From JBMOPD01 sp049323615 (GTDB lineage Bacteria > Bacillota > Desulfotomaculia > Desulfotomaculales > Desulfocucumaceae), in the NCBI GenBank assembly GCA_049323615.1, contig JBMOPD010000049.1:1-50216 (forward strand): a stretch of DNA of 50,216 nt, given 5' to 3'. A program made the translations under genes and the position numbers. Below are positions 25,439-33,321 of the stretch, in pieces (position 1 is the stretch's first letter; the number at the start of each line of letters is the position of its first letter). Below the pieces are notes generated by a model. It saw only the letters and a list, made by a program, of their open reading frames with translations. It had not been told where the DNA came from and searched no databases.

Positions 25439-26542
25439 TTACTTCCTCCTTTTATAGAATGGCAGGGGTGTCACCCGCGCCCCGCATTTCTTCCCCCTGA
25501 TCAGCACCGCCACCTTGTCGCCGGCATTCACCCCGGGGGGGACATAAGCCATGGCCAGGTAGGCGTCAAGGGTGGGGGCGTAACCGCCTGAAGTAACCAC
25601 TCCGGCTGTTTCTTCTCCGATAATTACCGGGTAATGCGCCCTGGGCACCCCCCTGTCCAGCATTGACAATCCCGCAAGTTTCCGTGAAAGGCCTTCTTCC
25701 CGCTGCTTCCGCAGCGCCTCCCGGCCCACGAAGGGCCCCTTCTCCGGCATTACAAAACGGCCCAGGCCGGCCTCCAGGGGTGTGGTCTTGTCGTCCAGTT
25801 CCTGCCCGTACAGCGGCATGGAGGCCTCAAACCTCAGGGTGTCCCTGGCGCCCAGGCCGGCCGGCACAAGGCCGGTATTTTCACCCGACTCCATCAGGGC
25901 CTGCCACAACTTCACCCCGTCTGCGGCGTCCAGGTACAGCTCGAAACCGTCTTCGCCGGTATACCCGGTCCTGGAAACAATACATTCCATGCCGGCCACC
26001 CGGCCCCGGGTGAACCGGTAGTAGCCGAGGGCATCCGGATTAAACCGGGCCAGCGGCCTTAACACCTCCACCGCCCGGGGGCCCTGCAGGGCCAGCAGGG
26101 CCGTCCGGCCGGTCACGTCACTGACCTCCACCTTTCCCGCGGCCTGGTTCTTTATCCAGGCCAGGTCCCCGGCGGTGTTGGCCGCGTTTACCACCAGCAT
26201 GTAATGACCCGCCTCCAGGCGGTAGACCAGCAGGTCGTCAATCACGCCCCCGCCCTGGTTGCACATGGGGCTGTATATCACCTGCCCGTCCTCCATGGCG
26301 GATATGTCGTTGGTCACCAGCCCCTGGATAAGACTTTCCGCCTGCGGCCCCCGGATGATTATCTCCCCCATGTGCGAGACATCAAACAGCCCCGCCCGTT
26401 CCCGCACCGCCCGGTGCTCCTCCAGTATATCCCGGTACTGAACGGGCATCATCCAGCCGCCGAAGGGAACCATCCTTGCCCCGGCCGCCACGTGGACCTC
26501 GTACAGAGGAGTTTTTTTCAGTTCTTCAGCCAACACCACCAC
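25439..26542 (-). CDS. gcvT: Aminomethyltransferase (glycine cleavage T protein)
   Basis: This protein of about 367 residues opens with TPLYEVHVAAGARMVPFGGW and has HMGEI, GQVIYSPMCNQGGGVIDDLL, ALQGPRAVEVL, SRTGYTGEDGFELY and GLGARDTLRFEASMPLYGQE. It transfers the methylene group to tetrahydrofolate and releases ammonia. GTG and TTG codons cluster at the start (26542, 26539, 26536, 26533), and AAGGGG best serves 26536 or 26533, so the exact first residue is uncertain by up to three codons. It is the first gene after the glycine riboswitch. Confidence 0.95.
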   Translation of the reverse strand: MVVLAEELKKTPLYEVHVAAGARMVPFGGWMMPVQYRDILEEHRAVRERAGLFDVSHMGEIIIRGPQAESLIQGLVTNDISAMEDGQVIYSPMCNQGGGVIDDLLVYRLEAGHYMLVVNAANTAGDLAWIKNQAAGKVEVSDVTGRTALLALQGPRAVEVLRPLARFNPDALGYYRFTRGRVAGMECIVSRTGYTGEDGFELYLDAADGVKLWQALMESGENTGLVPAGLGARDTLRFEASMPLYGQELDDKTTPLEAGLGRFVMPEKGPFVGREALRKQREEGLSRKLAGLSMLDRGVPRAHYPVIIGEETAGVVTSGGYAPTLDAYLAMAYVPPGVNAGDKVAVLIRGKKCGARVTPLPFYKRRK

Positions 26543-26569
26543 CCCTTTGGAACATTATTATTACCTGAA

Positions 26570-26606
26570 AAACAAAAAGACAGAGAAGCCATAGCTTTCT
26601 CTGTCT
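26570..26606 (-). terminator. Riboswitch terminator ahead of gcvT
   Basis: On the minus strand AGACAGAGAA pairs perfectly with TTCTCTGTCT around a 9-base loop and is followed by TTTTTGTTTTT. Its 5' arm begins in the last stem of the second glycine aptamer, so ligand binding would compete with terminator formation, giving expression when glycine is present (inference from the known mechanism). Confidence 0.92.
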
Positions 26607-26776
26607 GGTTACCTGAGAGATTTCCCGGCATGTTGCCGGCTTTTTCCCCTTGGGTGCCTCCTGGGAGGACTTTCCAGAGTTTCATCCGCCGGTAGTCTTT
26701 TTGCCTGAAAGTTTCCCTGACACACGCCACTGTTACAGGTTACTCCTTCGGCGCCCGGACCGGGACTCTTCCACCG
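26607..26776 (-). promoter_or_regulatory. Tandem glycine riboswitch
   Basis: Two aptamers follow each other on the minus strand. Aptamer 1 has GGAAGAGTCCCGG, GGCGCCGAAGGAGTAA and TTTCAGGCAAAAAGAC. Aptamer 2 has ACTCTGGAAAGTCC, GGCACCCAAGGGGAAA and ATCTCTCAGGTAACCAGACA. These are the conserved GCCGAAGG/CACCCAAGG and CTCAGGCAAAAGGAC-type blocks of glycine riboswitches. Placement directly ahead of gcvT and the terminator fits the known role in glycine catabolism. Confidence 0.95.
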
Positions 26777-26808
26777 ACATCATCTGATACCATATTTGCT
26801 TTTAGTAA

Positions 26809-26817
26809 ATTGTAACA
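26809..26817 (-). promoter_or_regulatory. Possible extended -10 promoter for the gcv operon
   Basis: On the minus strand TGTTACAAT matches an extended -10 element and lies about 30 bases ahead of the first riboswitch stem. The -35 region is weak. This is the best candidate in the AT-rich upstream stretch, not a certain one. Confidence 0.4.
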
Positions 26818-26884
26818 CAAAATACCGAAAAAAGATCATCTTAAATAAAATTTTTTAAATATTCTTTCTTTTGCCGCCTGCCCC

Positions 26885-28390
26885 CTATGCCAGGCCGTAC
26901 TGCGAGCGCACAAAGGGAGCCAGGTCCAGCAGCCTGGGCATAGAGGGGCCGAAGGGAGCGCCGGCCACAATAAGGGGGACCAGGGAGTCATCCCTGTGCA
27001 GCGACCCGTGGCTGCCGCAGCCGGGGTGCCTGGAACCGAGCTCCCCGGTAAACTCAAACCCCAACCTGGCGGTGGCCACAATGTCGCCTGCATTTTCACA
27101 GTTGAGGGCATTGGCAATCTGGGCCAGGGCGTCGGGATAATCGCCGAAAATTATTTTATGTCCCTCAACCCTGGCCCCGGCCGCCCCCGGGTCTCCTTCC
27201 AGGGACCAGCCCTGCCCGTACTGGTCCCACAGGTCCCTGCCCGGCCGGAAAGAAAGGCTTCCCCCGCCGGCCTGCAGGAGCCGGTACCGGTCTCCGTCCT
27301 TCCAGGCCACCTGGTCCACCCCGGCAATCCCGGCAAGCCTTGTTACCAGGGCCGGAAGCAGCCTGTCCCTTTCCCGCAGGATATAGATATGGCACATTCT
27401 TTCATTTACACACAGGGCGATTTCCCGGGAGGGGCCGTTTTCCCCGCCGGTGCTTACCTGCGAAAATTCCCTCAGCTCCCGGGAAAGGTCCACCGTGCTG
27501 GCTGCATCGGCTCCCACCAGGCTCTGGGAATGGTCACCCACCACAATGATGGTGTTTCTTTTCATGGCCTCATCCCAGCTGGGAAAGGCCCCCAGTATTT
27601 TACCCAGCTGGCGGTCCGCCCTCTGCAGGGATTCCTCGCTGCGGCCGGGGTCGTGCCGGTGGGCGTACCCGTCGGTGTCCGGCAGGTAGACGGTTAGCAG
27701 GTCGGGCTGCCGCCCCTTGCGAATCAGCCACCTCCCCACCGTACCGGAGTAATCGTCATTGACACCGAATTTTCTAAGGTAATGCCGTATGGTAAGCACG
27801 TCCCACGGGGGGCTGTCCGGGGGACAGATCTGCCCGAGAAAAAGGTTCCCCGGACCCCAGAGTCTGCCTCCCAGCCTGAAGGCAGAAAGCAGCTGCATGA
27901 GCAGGGGAATCCTGGCCCGGTGGGGGCGGCCCCCCCGGAATATAAAGGGGTTGACCGCGCCCGTGGAATAACCGGCCTCTTCCAGGGATTCATACAAAGT
28001 CTTGACCTTTCTGCTCAGCTGGATGTGGTTAAGATTGAAAAGGAGGTCCTGAATAACCCTCTTAACCCCTATTTTCAAGACTGCCCGGGGAGAAATGCCG
28101 TAGTTCACGATGCGCTTCTCCAGGCGGTTAAACCAGACAAAGCCGGGCACCTGGTGATCCGACGGCGGCGCCCCGGTGGCAATGGTGCTGGCGCAGGTGG
28201 GCGTCATGGTGGGAAAAACCGAAACGCACCGGTCGGAAAAGTAGCCCCGGTTTTTAAGGAATTCCATGGCCGGCACCATCTTGCGGTCCAGCGCCCTTTT
28301 AAGGGCCTCCGGATTGAAGGAATCAACAATAAACATAATGGTTTTCCTGGGCTGCTCCGTCAAGCTGTTCACTCTCCCGGAAAACTCCAT
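26885..28390 (-). CDS. Alkaline-phosphatase-superfamily phosphodiesterase/nucleotide pyrophosphatase-like protein
   Basis: This protein of about 501 residues shows the type I phosphodiesterase pattern. The metal Asp is in IMFIVDSFNP, the nucleophile Thr in FPTMTPTCASTIATG, metal Asp/His in PDTDGYAHRHDP, Asp-His in VVGDHSQS and the last His in GCGSHGS. The substrate is unknown; homologues hydrolyse phosphodiesters or transfer phospho-lipid head groups. No signal peptide is visible. ATG 28390 lies two bases after the pyrE stop, so the genes are probably co-transcribed; a frame 20 codons longer would run deep into pyrE. Its link to pyrimidine synthesis is not clear. Confidence 0.8.
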   Translation of the reverse strand: MEFSGRVNSLTEQPRKTIMFIVDSFNPEALKRALDRKMVPAMEFLKNRGYFSDRCVSVFPTMTPTCASTIATGAPPSDHQVPGFVWFNRLEKRIVNYGISPRAVLKIGVKRVIQDLLFNLNHIQLSRKVKTLYESLEEAGYSTGAVNPFIFRGGRPHRARIPLLMQLLSAFRLGGRLWGPGNLFLGQICPPDSPPWDVLTIRHYLRKFGVNDDYSGTVGRWLIRKGRQPDLLTVYLPDTDGYAHRHDPGRSEESLQRADRQLGKILGAFPSWDEAMKRNTIIVVGDHSQSLVGADAASTVDLSRELREFSQVSTGGENGPSREIALCVNERMCHIYILRERDRLLPALVTRLAGIAGVDQVAWKDGDRYRLLQAGGGSLSFRPGRDLWDQYGQGWSLEGDPGAAGARVEGHKIIFGDYPDALAQIANALNCENAGDIVATARLGFEFTGELGSRHPGCGSHGSLHRDDSLVPLIVAGAPFGPSMPRLLDLAPFVRSQYGLA

Positions 28391-28392
28391 GA

Positions 28393-28968
28393 TTAGCTTT
28401 TCCTGCTGCCCGGCTTGACGAACGGCATCCCCCGCCGGCAGAGCGGACACTGATCCGGACTGTACGACACCGCGGGGATTTGCAGCAGGCTTTCGGTACG
28501 TACACCCAGCCGGGCTTCCCCGCCGCTCCGGTCCACCAGAACGGCGGCGCCCACCACCTGGCCGCCGGCCTCCCCGACCAGATCAATAACTTCCCTTACC
28601 GACCCGCCGGTGGTGGTCACATCTTCCACCACCAGAACCCTTTCCCCCGGGGAAATTGCAAACCCGCGCCGCAGGATCATTTTACCCTCTTGCCTTTCGG
28701 CAAACAGGCTCCGGGCCTTAAGCCGGCGGGCCACCTCGTAGGATATAACAATTCCGCCCATGGCCGGCCCCACCACGGTCTCCACCTTTTCGCCGGCGAA
28801 CCTGGCGGCCAGCTCCCGGCACAGGGCCTCGCAGTGAACGGGGTGCTGGAGAACCAGGGCACACTGGAAATACCTGTCGCTGTGCCTGCCTGAGGTAAGA
28901 AGGAAGTGCCCGGTCAACATTGCCCCGGTCTCTTTAAAAATTTTAAGTATCTTTTCTCTTTCGAGCAA
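28393..28968 (-). CDS. pyrE: Orotate phosphoribosyltransferase
   Basis: This protein of about 191 residues makes OMP from orotate and PRPP. It has HFLLTSGRHSDRYFQC, VVGPAMGGIVISYEVAR, FAERQEGKMILRRGF and the PRPP loop VLVVEDVTTTGGSVRE. The frame is open to TTG 28989, but TTG 28968 has GGGGAG about nine bases upstream and gives the usual short N-terminus. pyrE is separated from pyrF by an opposing spore-protein gene, so it needs its own promoter in 28990-29192. Confidence 0.93.
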   Translation of the reverse strand: MLEREKILKIFKETGAMLTGHFLLTSGRHSDRYFQCALVLQHPVHCEALCRELAARFAGEKVETVVGPAMGGIVISYEVARRLKARSLFAERQEGKMILRRGFAISPGERVLVVEDVTTTGGSVREVIDLVGEAGGQVVGAAVLVDRSGGEARLGVRTESLLQIPAVSYSPDQCPLCRRGMPFVKPGSRKS

Positions 28969-28995
28969 ACTTATACCACTCCCCGACAAAGTTAC

Positions 28996-29035
28996 TGAGT
29001 CAGCCTTTGGCTTTTAGCCATAAGCTGATAAAAGT
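28996..29035. repeat. Possible weak heptad array upstream of the SASP gene
   Basis: AGTCAGC, CTTTGGC, TTTTAGC, CATAAGC can be read as seven-base units each ending in GC. The match to the better arrays is weak. No promoter could be assigned with confidence in the surrounding 28990-29192 gap. Confidence 0.35.
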
Positions 29036-29192
29036 TTTTCTATGAATTTCTTACCATTCCTGCCAATACCGGATTTTTCAGCAATGGCACAACATTCCTG
29101 ACATTAAACTAATTCATTCGTGAAATAATATAAATGCCCCAAAAACTGAATATCGTTAAAGCCCCGCTGCCGGCACAAAGGGGGGTTGGCTA

Positions 29193-29363
29193 ATGGCTCG
29201 AAATCGCGGTATCATGTCTGACAGGCTGAAATTCGAGTTGGCCAAGGAACTCGGTGTGGCCGACGTGGTGGCCAGGGACGGGGACTTTGGCAACGTTTCC
29301 TCGCGGAATTGCGGTAACCTGGTCCGGCTGGCCATTGAACGGGCGGAAAGATCGTTAGTTTAA
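29193..29363 (+). CDS. Small acid-soluble spore protein, alpha/beta type
   Basis: This 56-residue protein begins MARNRGIMSDRLKFELAKEL and continues GNVSSRNCGNLVRLAIERAE. The L-K-x-E-x-A-x-E-L-G helix and the G-N-L-V-x-x-A-I-x-x-A-E helix are those of alpha/beta SASPs, which coat and protect spore DNA and supply amino acids at germination. It is shorter than Bacillus SASPs, and the second helix has NCGN instead of the usual G-G-x-(I/M)-(V/T) region. ATG 29193 follows GGGGGG by seven bases. It stands alone on the plus strand between pyrF and pyrE and ends in a strong terminator; forespore sigma-G control would be expected but I cannot point to the promoter. Confidence 0.85.
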   Translation: MARNRGIMSDRLKFELAKELGVADVVARDGDFGNVSSRNCGNLVRLAIERAERSLV

Positions 29364-29375
29364 GGCGGCGGCGGC

Positions 29376-29410
29376 AAAGGGATGTGTCAAACGACACATC
29401 CCTTTATTTC
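29376..29410. terminator. Bidirectional terminator shared by the SASP gene and pyrF
   Basis: A perfect 13-bp stem (AAAGGGATGTGTC / GACACATCCCTTT) with a 4-base loop is followed by TATTTC on the plus strand. The pyrF stop codon (29387-29389) and its last codons lie within the hairpin. Confidence 0.85.
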
Positions 29411-30118
29411 ATCAAGTATTTTTCTGGCCGCGTCCGCGGGGTCCGGAGACGCCGTAATCGGCCGGCCCACCACAATATACGTGGCCCCGGCCGAAATGGC
29501 GGCGGCGGGAGTCATTACCCTTTTCTGATCCCCGGCCGCGGACCAGGCCGGCCTTACTCCCGGTGTCACAATTAAAAACTCCGGCCCGCACGCCTCCCTG
29601 ATCAGGGAAACCTCCCCGGGGGAAGACACCACACCGTCGAGGCCGCAGTTTTTCGCCATTTTTGCCCAGCTTGCCACGAAATCCTCAATCCGCCCTTTGA
29701 TCCCAATATGGTTGTTAAATGTACCCCGGTCAATGCTGGTAAGAACTGTTACGGCGATTATAAGCGGTCTTTCTTTCCCCTCCCGGCGGGCCGCCCCCTC
29801 CGCGGCTGCGACGGCCGCCCTCATCATTTCCGGGCCGCCCGCAGCGTGGACATTGAACATGTCCGGCCCCAGCCGGGTTAACGCCCCGGCCGCCCCGGCC
29901 ACGGTATTGGGAATGTCGTGCAGCTTCAGGTCCAAAAATACCCGGCAGTCCCTCTTTTTAATCTCATTGATTATTCTTTGGCCGGCGCTGTAAAAAAGCT
30001 CCATTCCCACTTTAAACATCCCCGCGTAGGGTTTAAGCAAGTCCACCAGCTCAATGGCCCTTCCGGGATCGCTGACATCCAGGGCAATAATCAGCCTGTC
30101 AGGGTTCAGCGGCCACAC
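29387..30118 (-). CDS. pyrF: Orotidine-5'-phosphate decarboxylase
   Basis: This protein of about 243 residues begins PDRLIIALDVSD and has the catalytic DLKLHDIPNTV, then PDMFNVHAAGG, VVSSPGE, VTPGVRP and ISAGATYIVVGRPIT. It converts OMP to UMP. The frame is open to 30220, but the extra 34 residues overlap pyrD and have no family character; GTG 30118 behind AAGGA is the likely start. It lies 40 bases after pyrD. The final residues and stop are encoded inside the SASP terminator hairpin. Confidence 0.93.
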   Translation of the reverse strand: MWPLNPDRLIIALDVSDPGRAIELVDLLKPYAGMFKVGMELFYSAGQRIINEIKKRDCRVFLDLKLHDIPNTVAGAAGALTRLGPDMFNVHAAGGPEMMRAAVAAAEGAARREGKERPLIIAVTVLTSIDRGTFNNHIGIKGRIEDFVASWAKMAKNCGLDGVVSSPGEVSLIREACGPEFLIVTPGVRPAWSAAGDQKRVMTPAAAISAGATYIVVGRPITASPDPADAARKILDEIKGCVV

Positions 30119-30158
30119 CCCCGTCCTTACTTTTTCACCGAATACCACTTTGTTATTC

Positions 30159-31076
30159 TTAATTCTGACAAATATGGGCAATACCCACAAGCTCCTTGAT
30201 ATCCCTGATATTATTTTCACCCATGTAGTTCTCTATTCCCTCCAGCACGTCCAGGGTTGCCCGGGGGTTGACAAAGTTTGCCGTCCCCACGGCCACCGCG
30301 CTGGCCCCGGCCATGATGAACTGCAGGGCGTCTTCGGCGGTGACTATCCCCCCCATGCCGATGATGGGGACCTTTACCGCCCTGTACACCTCCCATACCG
30401 CCCGCACGGCCACCGGCCTCACCGCCGGGCCGGAAAGGCCGCCCATGACATTTGCCAGCAGGGGTTTCTTGGCCTTTATGTCTATGACCATCCCCAGCAG
30501 GGTGTTGATCAGCGAAACCGCGCCGGCCCCGGCGCCCACCACACTTTGGGCCACCGCCGCGATGCTGGTGACATTGGGTGAGAGCTTGGCAATTACCGGC
30601 TTATCAGTAGCCGCCCGGACTGCCCGGATAACCTCGGCGGCCGAAGCAGGATCGCTGCCGAACTGCATGCCCCCTTTTTTCACATTGGGACAGGAGATGT
30701 TCACCTCCAGCCCGGCCACCCCGGGCCGGCCATCCAGCCTGGCGGCCAGTTTGGCGTAGTCTTCCACCGTATCCCCGGCGATGTTGACTATCACCGGAAC
30801 ATTGAACCGCCCCAGGTAAGGCAGCTGTTCCTCGATCACCACCTCTACCCCCGGGTTCTCCAGTCCGATGGCGTTAAGCACCCCGGCCGGGGTTTCGGCA
30901 ATCCTGGGGGCCGGGTTGCCCGGGCGGGGAAGCAGGGTGGTGCCCTTGATCACCACTGCTCCCAGTCTGCTCAGATCCACAAAACCGGCGTACTCCCGGC
31001 CGTAGCCGAAGGTGCCCGAAGCGGTGGCAACCGGGTTCTTCATTTTTATGCCGCCTATGTTAACCTCTAAATTCAT
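30159..31076 (-). CDS. pyrD: Dihydroorotate dehydrogenase, type 1B catalytic subunit
   Basis: This 305-residue FMN enzyme has NPVATASGTFGYG, GAVVIKGTTLLPRPGNP, AIGLENPG, the catalytic Cys in LEVNISCPNVKKGG, IAKLSPNVT, GGLSGPAVRPVAVR and IIGMGGI. The class 1B form needs the PyrK subunit, which is encoded upstream on the same strand. ATG 31076 with GAGGG eight bases upstream is used; a frame 39 codons longer runs into the repeat array at 31183. An opposing L,D-transpeptidase gene separates it from pyrK, so it probably has its own promoter. Confidence 0.95.
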   Translation of the reverse strand: MNLEVNIGGIKMKNPVATASGTFGYGREYAGFVDLSRLGAVVIKGTTLLPRPGNPAPRIAETPAGVLNAIGLENPGVEVVIEEQLPYLGRFNVPVIVNIAGDTVEDYAKLAARLDGRPGVAGLEVNISCPNVKKGGMQFGSDPASAAEVIRAVRAATDKPVIAKLSPNVTSIAAVAQSVVGAGAGAVSLINTLLGMVIDIKAKKPLLANVMGGLSGPAVRPVAVRAVWEVYRAVKVPIIGMGGIVTAEDALQFIMAGASAVAVGTANFVNPRATLDVLEGIENYMGENNIRDIKELVGIAHICQN

Positions 31077-31182
31077 AACCGTTTCCCTCAAGTTTTTCAT
31101 CATCTGAAGGCCAAACAGTTTCCATGCAGATTTTACCTCATTTAAACCCGCAGTCTTAAAGCAAATACTAATTTGAAAACAG

Positions 31183-31230
31183 GCGTCAGCCATCAGCTGT
31201 CAGCAGTCAGAATTCAGGAGCCAGAATTTA
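31183..31230. repeat. Heptad array between pyrD and an opposing L,D-transpeptidase gene
   Basis: Units GTCAGCC, ATCAGCT, GTCAGCA, GTCAGAA, TTCAGGA, GCCAGAA follow one another in register. The array joins the GTCAGC-type and TTCAGAA-type motifs, which shows that they are one family. Confidence 0.88.
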
Positions 31231-31263
31231 ACTATACAGCAAGTGATTGAGAGAGGCCTAAAA

Positions 31264-32037
31264 TTGAAAGTCAGAATTCTCTTTATTGTTGCCATGATCG
31301 GGCTAATACTGGCAATACCGCCTTATAACACACATATACGGGGTTCTGCCGGAAAGCCGGCCGCCGACGCCGGAAGCGTGATATATGCGGACAACAGCCA
31401 CTCCGTTTATCTCAGGAACAATACCGTCACGGTAAAGGATGCCGTTACCGGCAAAACCAGCCGTGTATCCCTTCCACCGCCCGACACCGGCCTTCTCCCG
31501 GAAGGCCCGGAGAACCGGCGGCCCCTGGCCGAAAGAGAGGGGGACAACCTCAGGCTGTCAGTGGGCCGGACTGAATATATCGTCCGGTTAGTCCCCCGGC
31601 CCGTGGTCCTGGCAACCTACCCGGATCCCTGCTGGAGCGGCGACAAGATTATTGTGGACAAGCACAAAAACATCCTTTACCTGTATAAAAAAGGCAGCCT
31701 GGTGAAGGTATACCGCGTGGCCACGGGAGAAAAACCGGAATATACCCCCGAAGGAAAATTCGTTATAAAAAACAAGTTTTCACTGGACCCCGGCGTCTCA
31801 GACGGGCGCTTCGGCCCCCGCTGGCTGGGCATCGGCGTACCCGGGGAATACGACCTCCGCTCCGAAAAGCCCGACCGGAGGGCCCCCATGGGGATAAAAT
31901 ACGGCATCCACGGCACCAATGAGCCAGAATCCATAGGCACTTACGCCTCAGGGGGGTGCGTCCGCATGACAAACAGGGATATCATAGAAATTTACAACCT
32001 GGTGGAGGTGGGCACTCAGGTGGAGATCATCCGGTAG
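31264..32037 (+). CDS. L,D-transpeptidase (YkuD), membrane-anchored
   Basis: This protein of about 257 residues has an N-terminal anchor (RILFIVAMIGLILAIPP) and a beta-rich region of about 90 residues of unknown type. The YkuD domain lies at about 130-257 (DKIIVDKHKNILYLYKKG, YTPEGKFVI, YGIHGTNEPESIG, GGCVRMTNRD). The nucleophile Cys and preceding His are present. TTG 31264, seven bases after AGAGAGG, is preferred to GTG 31243. It lies alone on the plus strand between pyrD and pyrK, with a heptad array directly upstream; it has no functional tie to pyrimidine synthesis and looks like an insertion into the operon. Confidence 0.88.
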   Translation: MKVRILFIVAMIGLILAIPPYNTHIRGSAGKPAADAGSVIYADNSHSVYLRNNTVTVKDAVTGKTSRVSLPPPDTGLLPEGPENRRPLAEREGDNLRLSVGRTEYIVRLVPRPVVLATYPDPCWSGDKIIVDKHKNILYLYKKGSLVKVYRVATGEKPEYTPEGKFVIKNKFSLDPGVSDGRFGPRWLGIGVPGEYDLRSEKPDRRAPMGIKYGIHGTNEPESIGTYASGGCVRMTNRDIIEIYNLVEVGTQVEIIR

Positions 32038-32057
32038 CTTACACTAATCCCTAAAGC

Positions 32058-32852
32058 CTATAAAACAAGCTCCCGCAGGTTAAACACCGGGCCGTCCTTG
32101 CACACGTGGGCATACCTGAAGGCGTCCTCCTCCCCGGCCCTGACCTTGCAGACGCAGGAAAGGCACGCCCCCACCCCGCATCCCATGCGCTCCTCGATGG
32201 AAACTTCCACCTCGGGCCCCGGCCCCACCGCGGCGGCCAGTTCCTTTACCATGGGCAGCGGGCCGCAGGCGTAAACCCGGTCAAACTGCCGGTCTCCCCT
32301 TTCCCTGAGCAGGTCGATCACAGTGCCGGCAAATCCGGCCGAACCGTCGCCGGTGGCTATTTGCAGCGGAAACCCCATATCCCGGACCCACCGGGCCCAG
32401 GGCAGGGCGTCGGCTGTGGCTGCCCCCAGGAAAACAGAAACGCCGCCGGTGTTCCCGCCGTAAATTTTTTTAATCTCCCCCAGCAGGAAAAAAAGCGGAG
32501 CAGCACCGATGCCGCCGCCAACCACGGCCACCCTTTCCCCGCAACCGGGGAGGGTGTAACCCCTGCCCAGGGGCCCCATGACATCGGCGAAATCCCCCGC
32601 CGTCCGGCGGGCAAGGAAGGCCGTCCCCCTTCCCGCAACCCTGTATAATATATAGACCCGGCCCCGTTCCCGGTCGGCAAAATGTACCGATAGCGGCCTG
32701 CGTAAAAGCGGGTCCTGCCCGTCAGCGCAGAGCACGTGCAGAAACTGGCCGGGAGCCGCCAGGTAGGCTATTTCCGGCGCATCCAGGCACATCAGCCGGT
32801 GGCCCGGGGCCAACTCCTCCTGTTTGATAATCAGGTATTTTTTATTATACAC
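32058..32852 (-). CDS. pyrK: Dihydroorotate dehydrogenase electron-transfer subunit
   Basis: This 264-residue ferredoxin-reductase-like protein passes electrons from PyrD FMN to NAD. It has the FAD motif RRPLSVHF, the NAD-binding GGGIGAAPLFFL, ACGPLPMVKELA and the [2Fe-2S] ligands in MGCGVGACLSCVCKV with a last Cys in HVCKDGPVF. GTG 32852 is the start, with GGGGTG about nine bases upstream. It is separated from carB by the opposing LapA-like gene and from pyrD by the L,D-transpeptidase gene. Confidence 0.93.
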   Translation of the reverse strand: MYNKKYLIIKQEELAPGHRLMCLDAPEIAYLAAPGQFLHVLCADGQDPLLRRPLSVHFADRERGRVYILYRVAGRGTAFLARRTAGDFADVMGPLGRGYTLPGCGERVAVVGGGIGAAPLFFLLGEIKKIYGGNTGGVSVFLGAATADALPWARWVRDMGFPLQIATGDGSAGFAGTVIDLLRERGDRQFDRVYACGPLPMVKELAAAVGPGPEVEVSIEERMGCGVGACLSCVCKVRAGEEDAFRYAHVCKDGPVFNLRELVL

Positions 32853-32945
32853 CGGCCTGTCACACCCCAGCTATAATCTGGTAAAATAAAGAAGACTTCA
32901 ATATATTGAAGAACCATGCCAACACAGTAAGCCTGCATACCCCAA

Positions 32946-32981
32946 TTTATCGCTTATCGCTAATAGCTTACAGCTATATCA
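32946..32981. repeat. Heptad array upstream of the LapA-like gene
   Basis: CTTATCG, CTTATCG, CTAATAG, CTTACAG, CTATATC are consecutive seven-base units ending just before the ribosome-binding site GGAGGTG at 32984-32990. Confidence 0.8.
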
Positions 32982-32995
32982 ACGGAGGTGCGCTT

Positions 32996-33307
32996 ATGCA
33001 GTGGTATCTGGTAGTGGCCTTGCTGTTCGTGCTTTCCATATCCGTCTTTGCCATTCAGAATTCCCAGCAGATAACGATGAAATTCCTGTACTGGGATCTG
33101 CCCTCTTTCCCGCTGGTGCTGGTAATATTGTTCTCCACCGCCACGGGAGTGCTGGTAACACTTCTTTTCACCATTACCAGGCAGGTCAGGCTGAACCTCC
33201 AGGTGCGCAGCCTGCAGGCCCGGGTTAAACAGCTTGAAAAAAAGCTCACCGAAACCGGGAAACCGCCACACAACCCCGCCCCTGAGGGTGAAGAGACCTT
33301 AAAATAA
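32996..33307 (+). CDS. LapA family (DUF1049) small membrane protein
   Basis: This 103-residue protein has two membrane segments (about 3-20 and 38-60) and a C-terminal coiled-coil (VRSLQARVKQLEKKL). FAIQNSQQITMKFLYWDLP between the segments is the hallmark of the LapA/DUF1049 family (related to Escherichia coli LapA/YciS), which works in envelope assembly with LapB in Gram-negatives; its role in Firmicutes is unknown. ATG 32996 has a strong GGAGGTG. It is a lone plus-strand gene within the pyr series. Confidence 0.85.
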   Translation: MQWYLVVALLFVLSISVFAIQNSQQITMKFLYWDLPSFPLVLVILFSTATGVLVTLLFTITRQVRLNLQVRSLQARVKQLEKKLTETGKPPHNPAPEGEETLK

Positions 33308-33321
33308 TGGTCTTAAGCCCC

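Noticed and set aside
29212..29397. 61-codon minus-strand frame opposite the SASP gene
   Set aside because: The plus-strand frame matches SASPs and has a ribosome-binding site; the minus-strand frame is its shadow.
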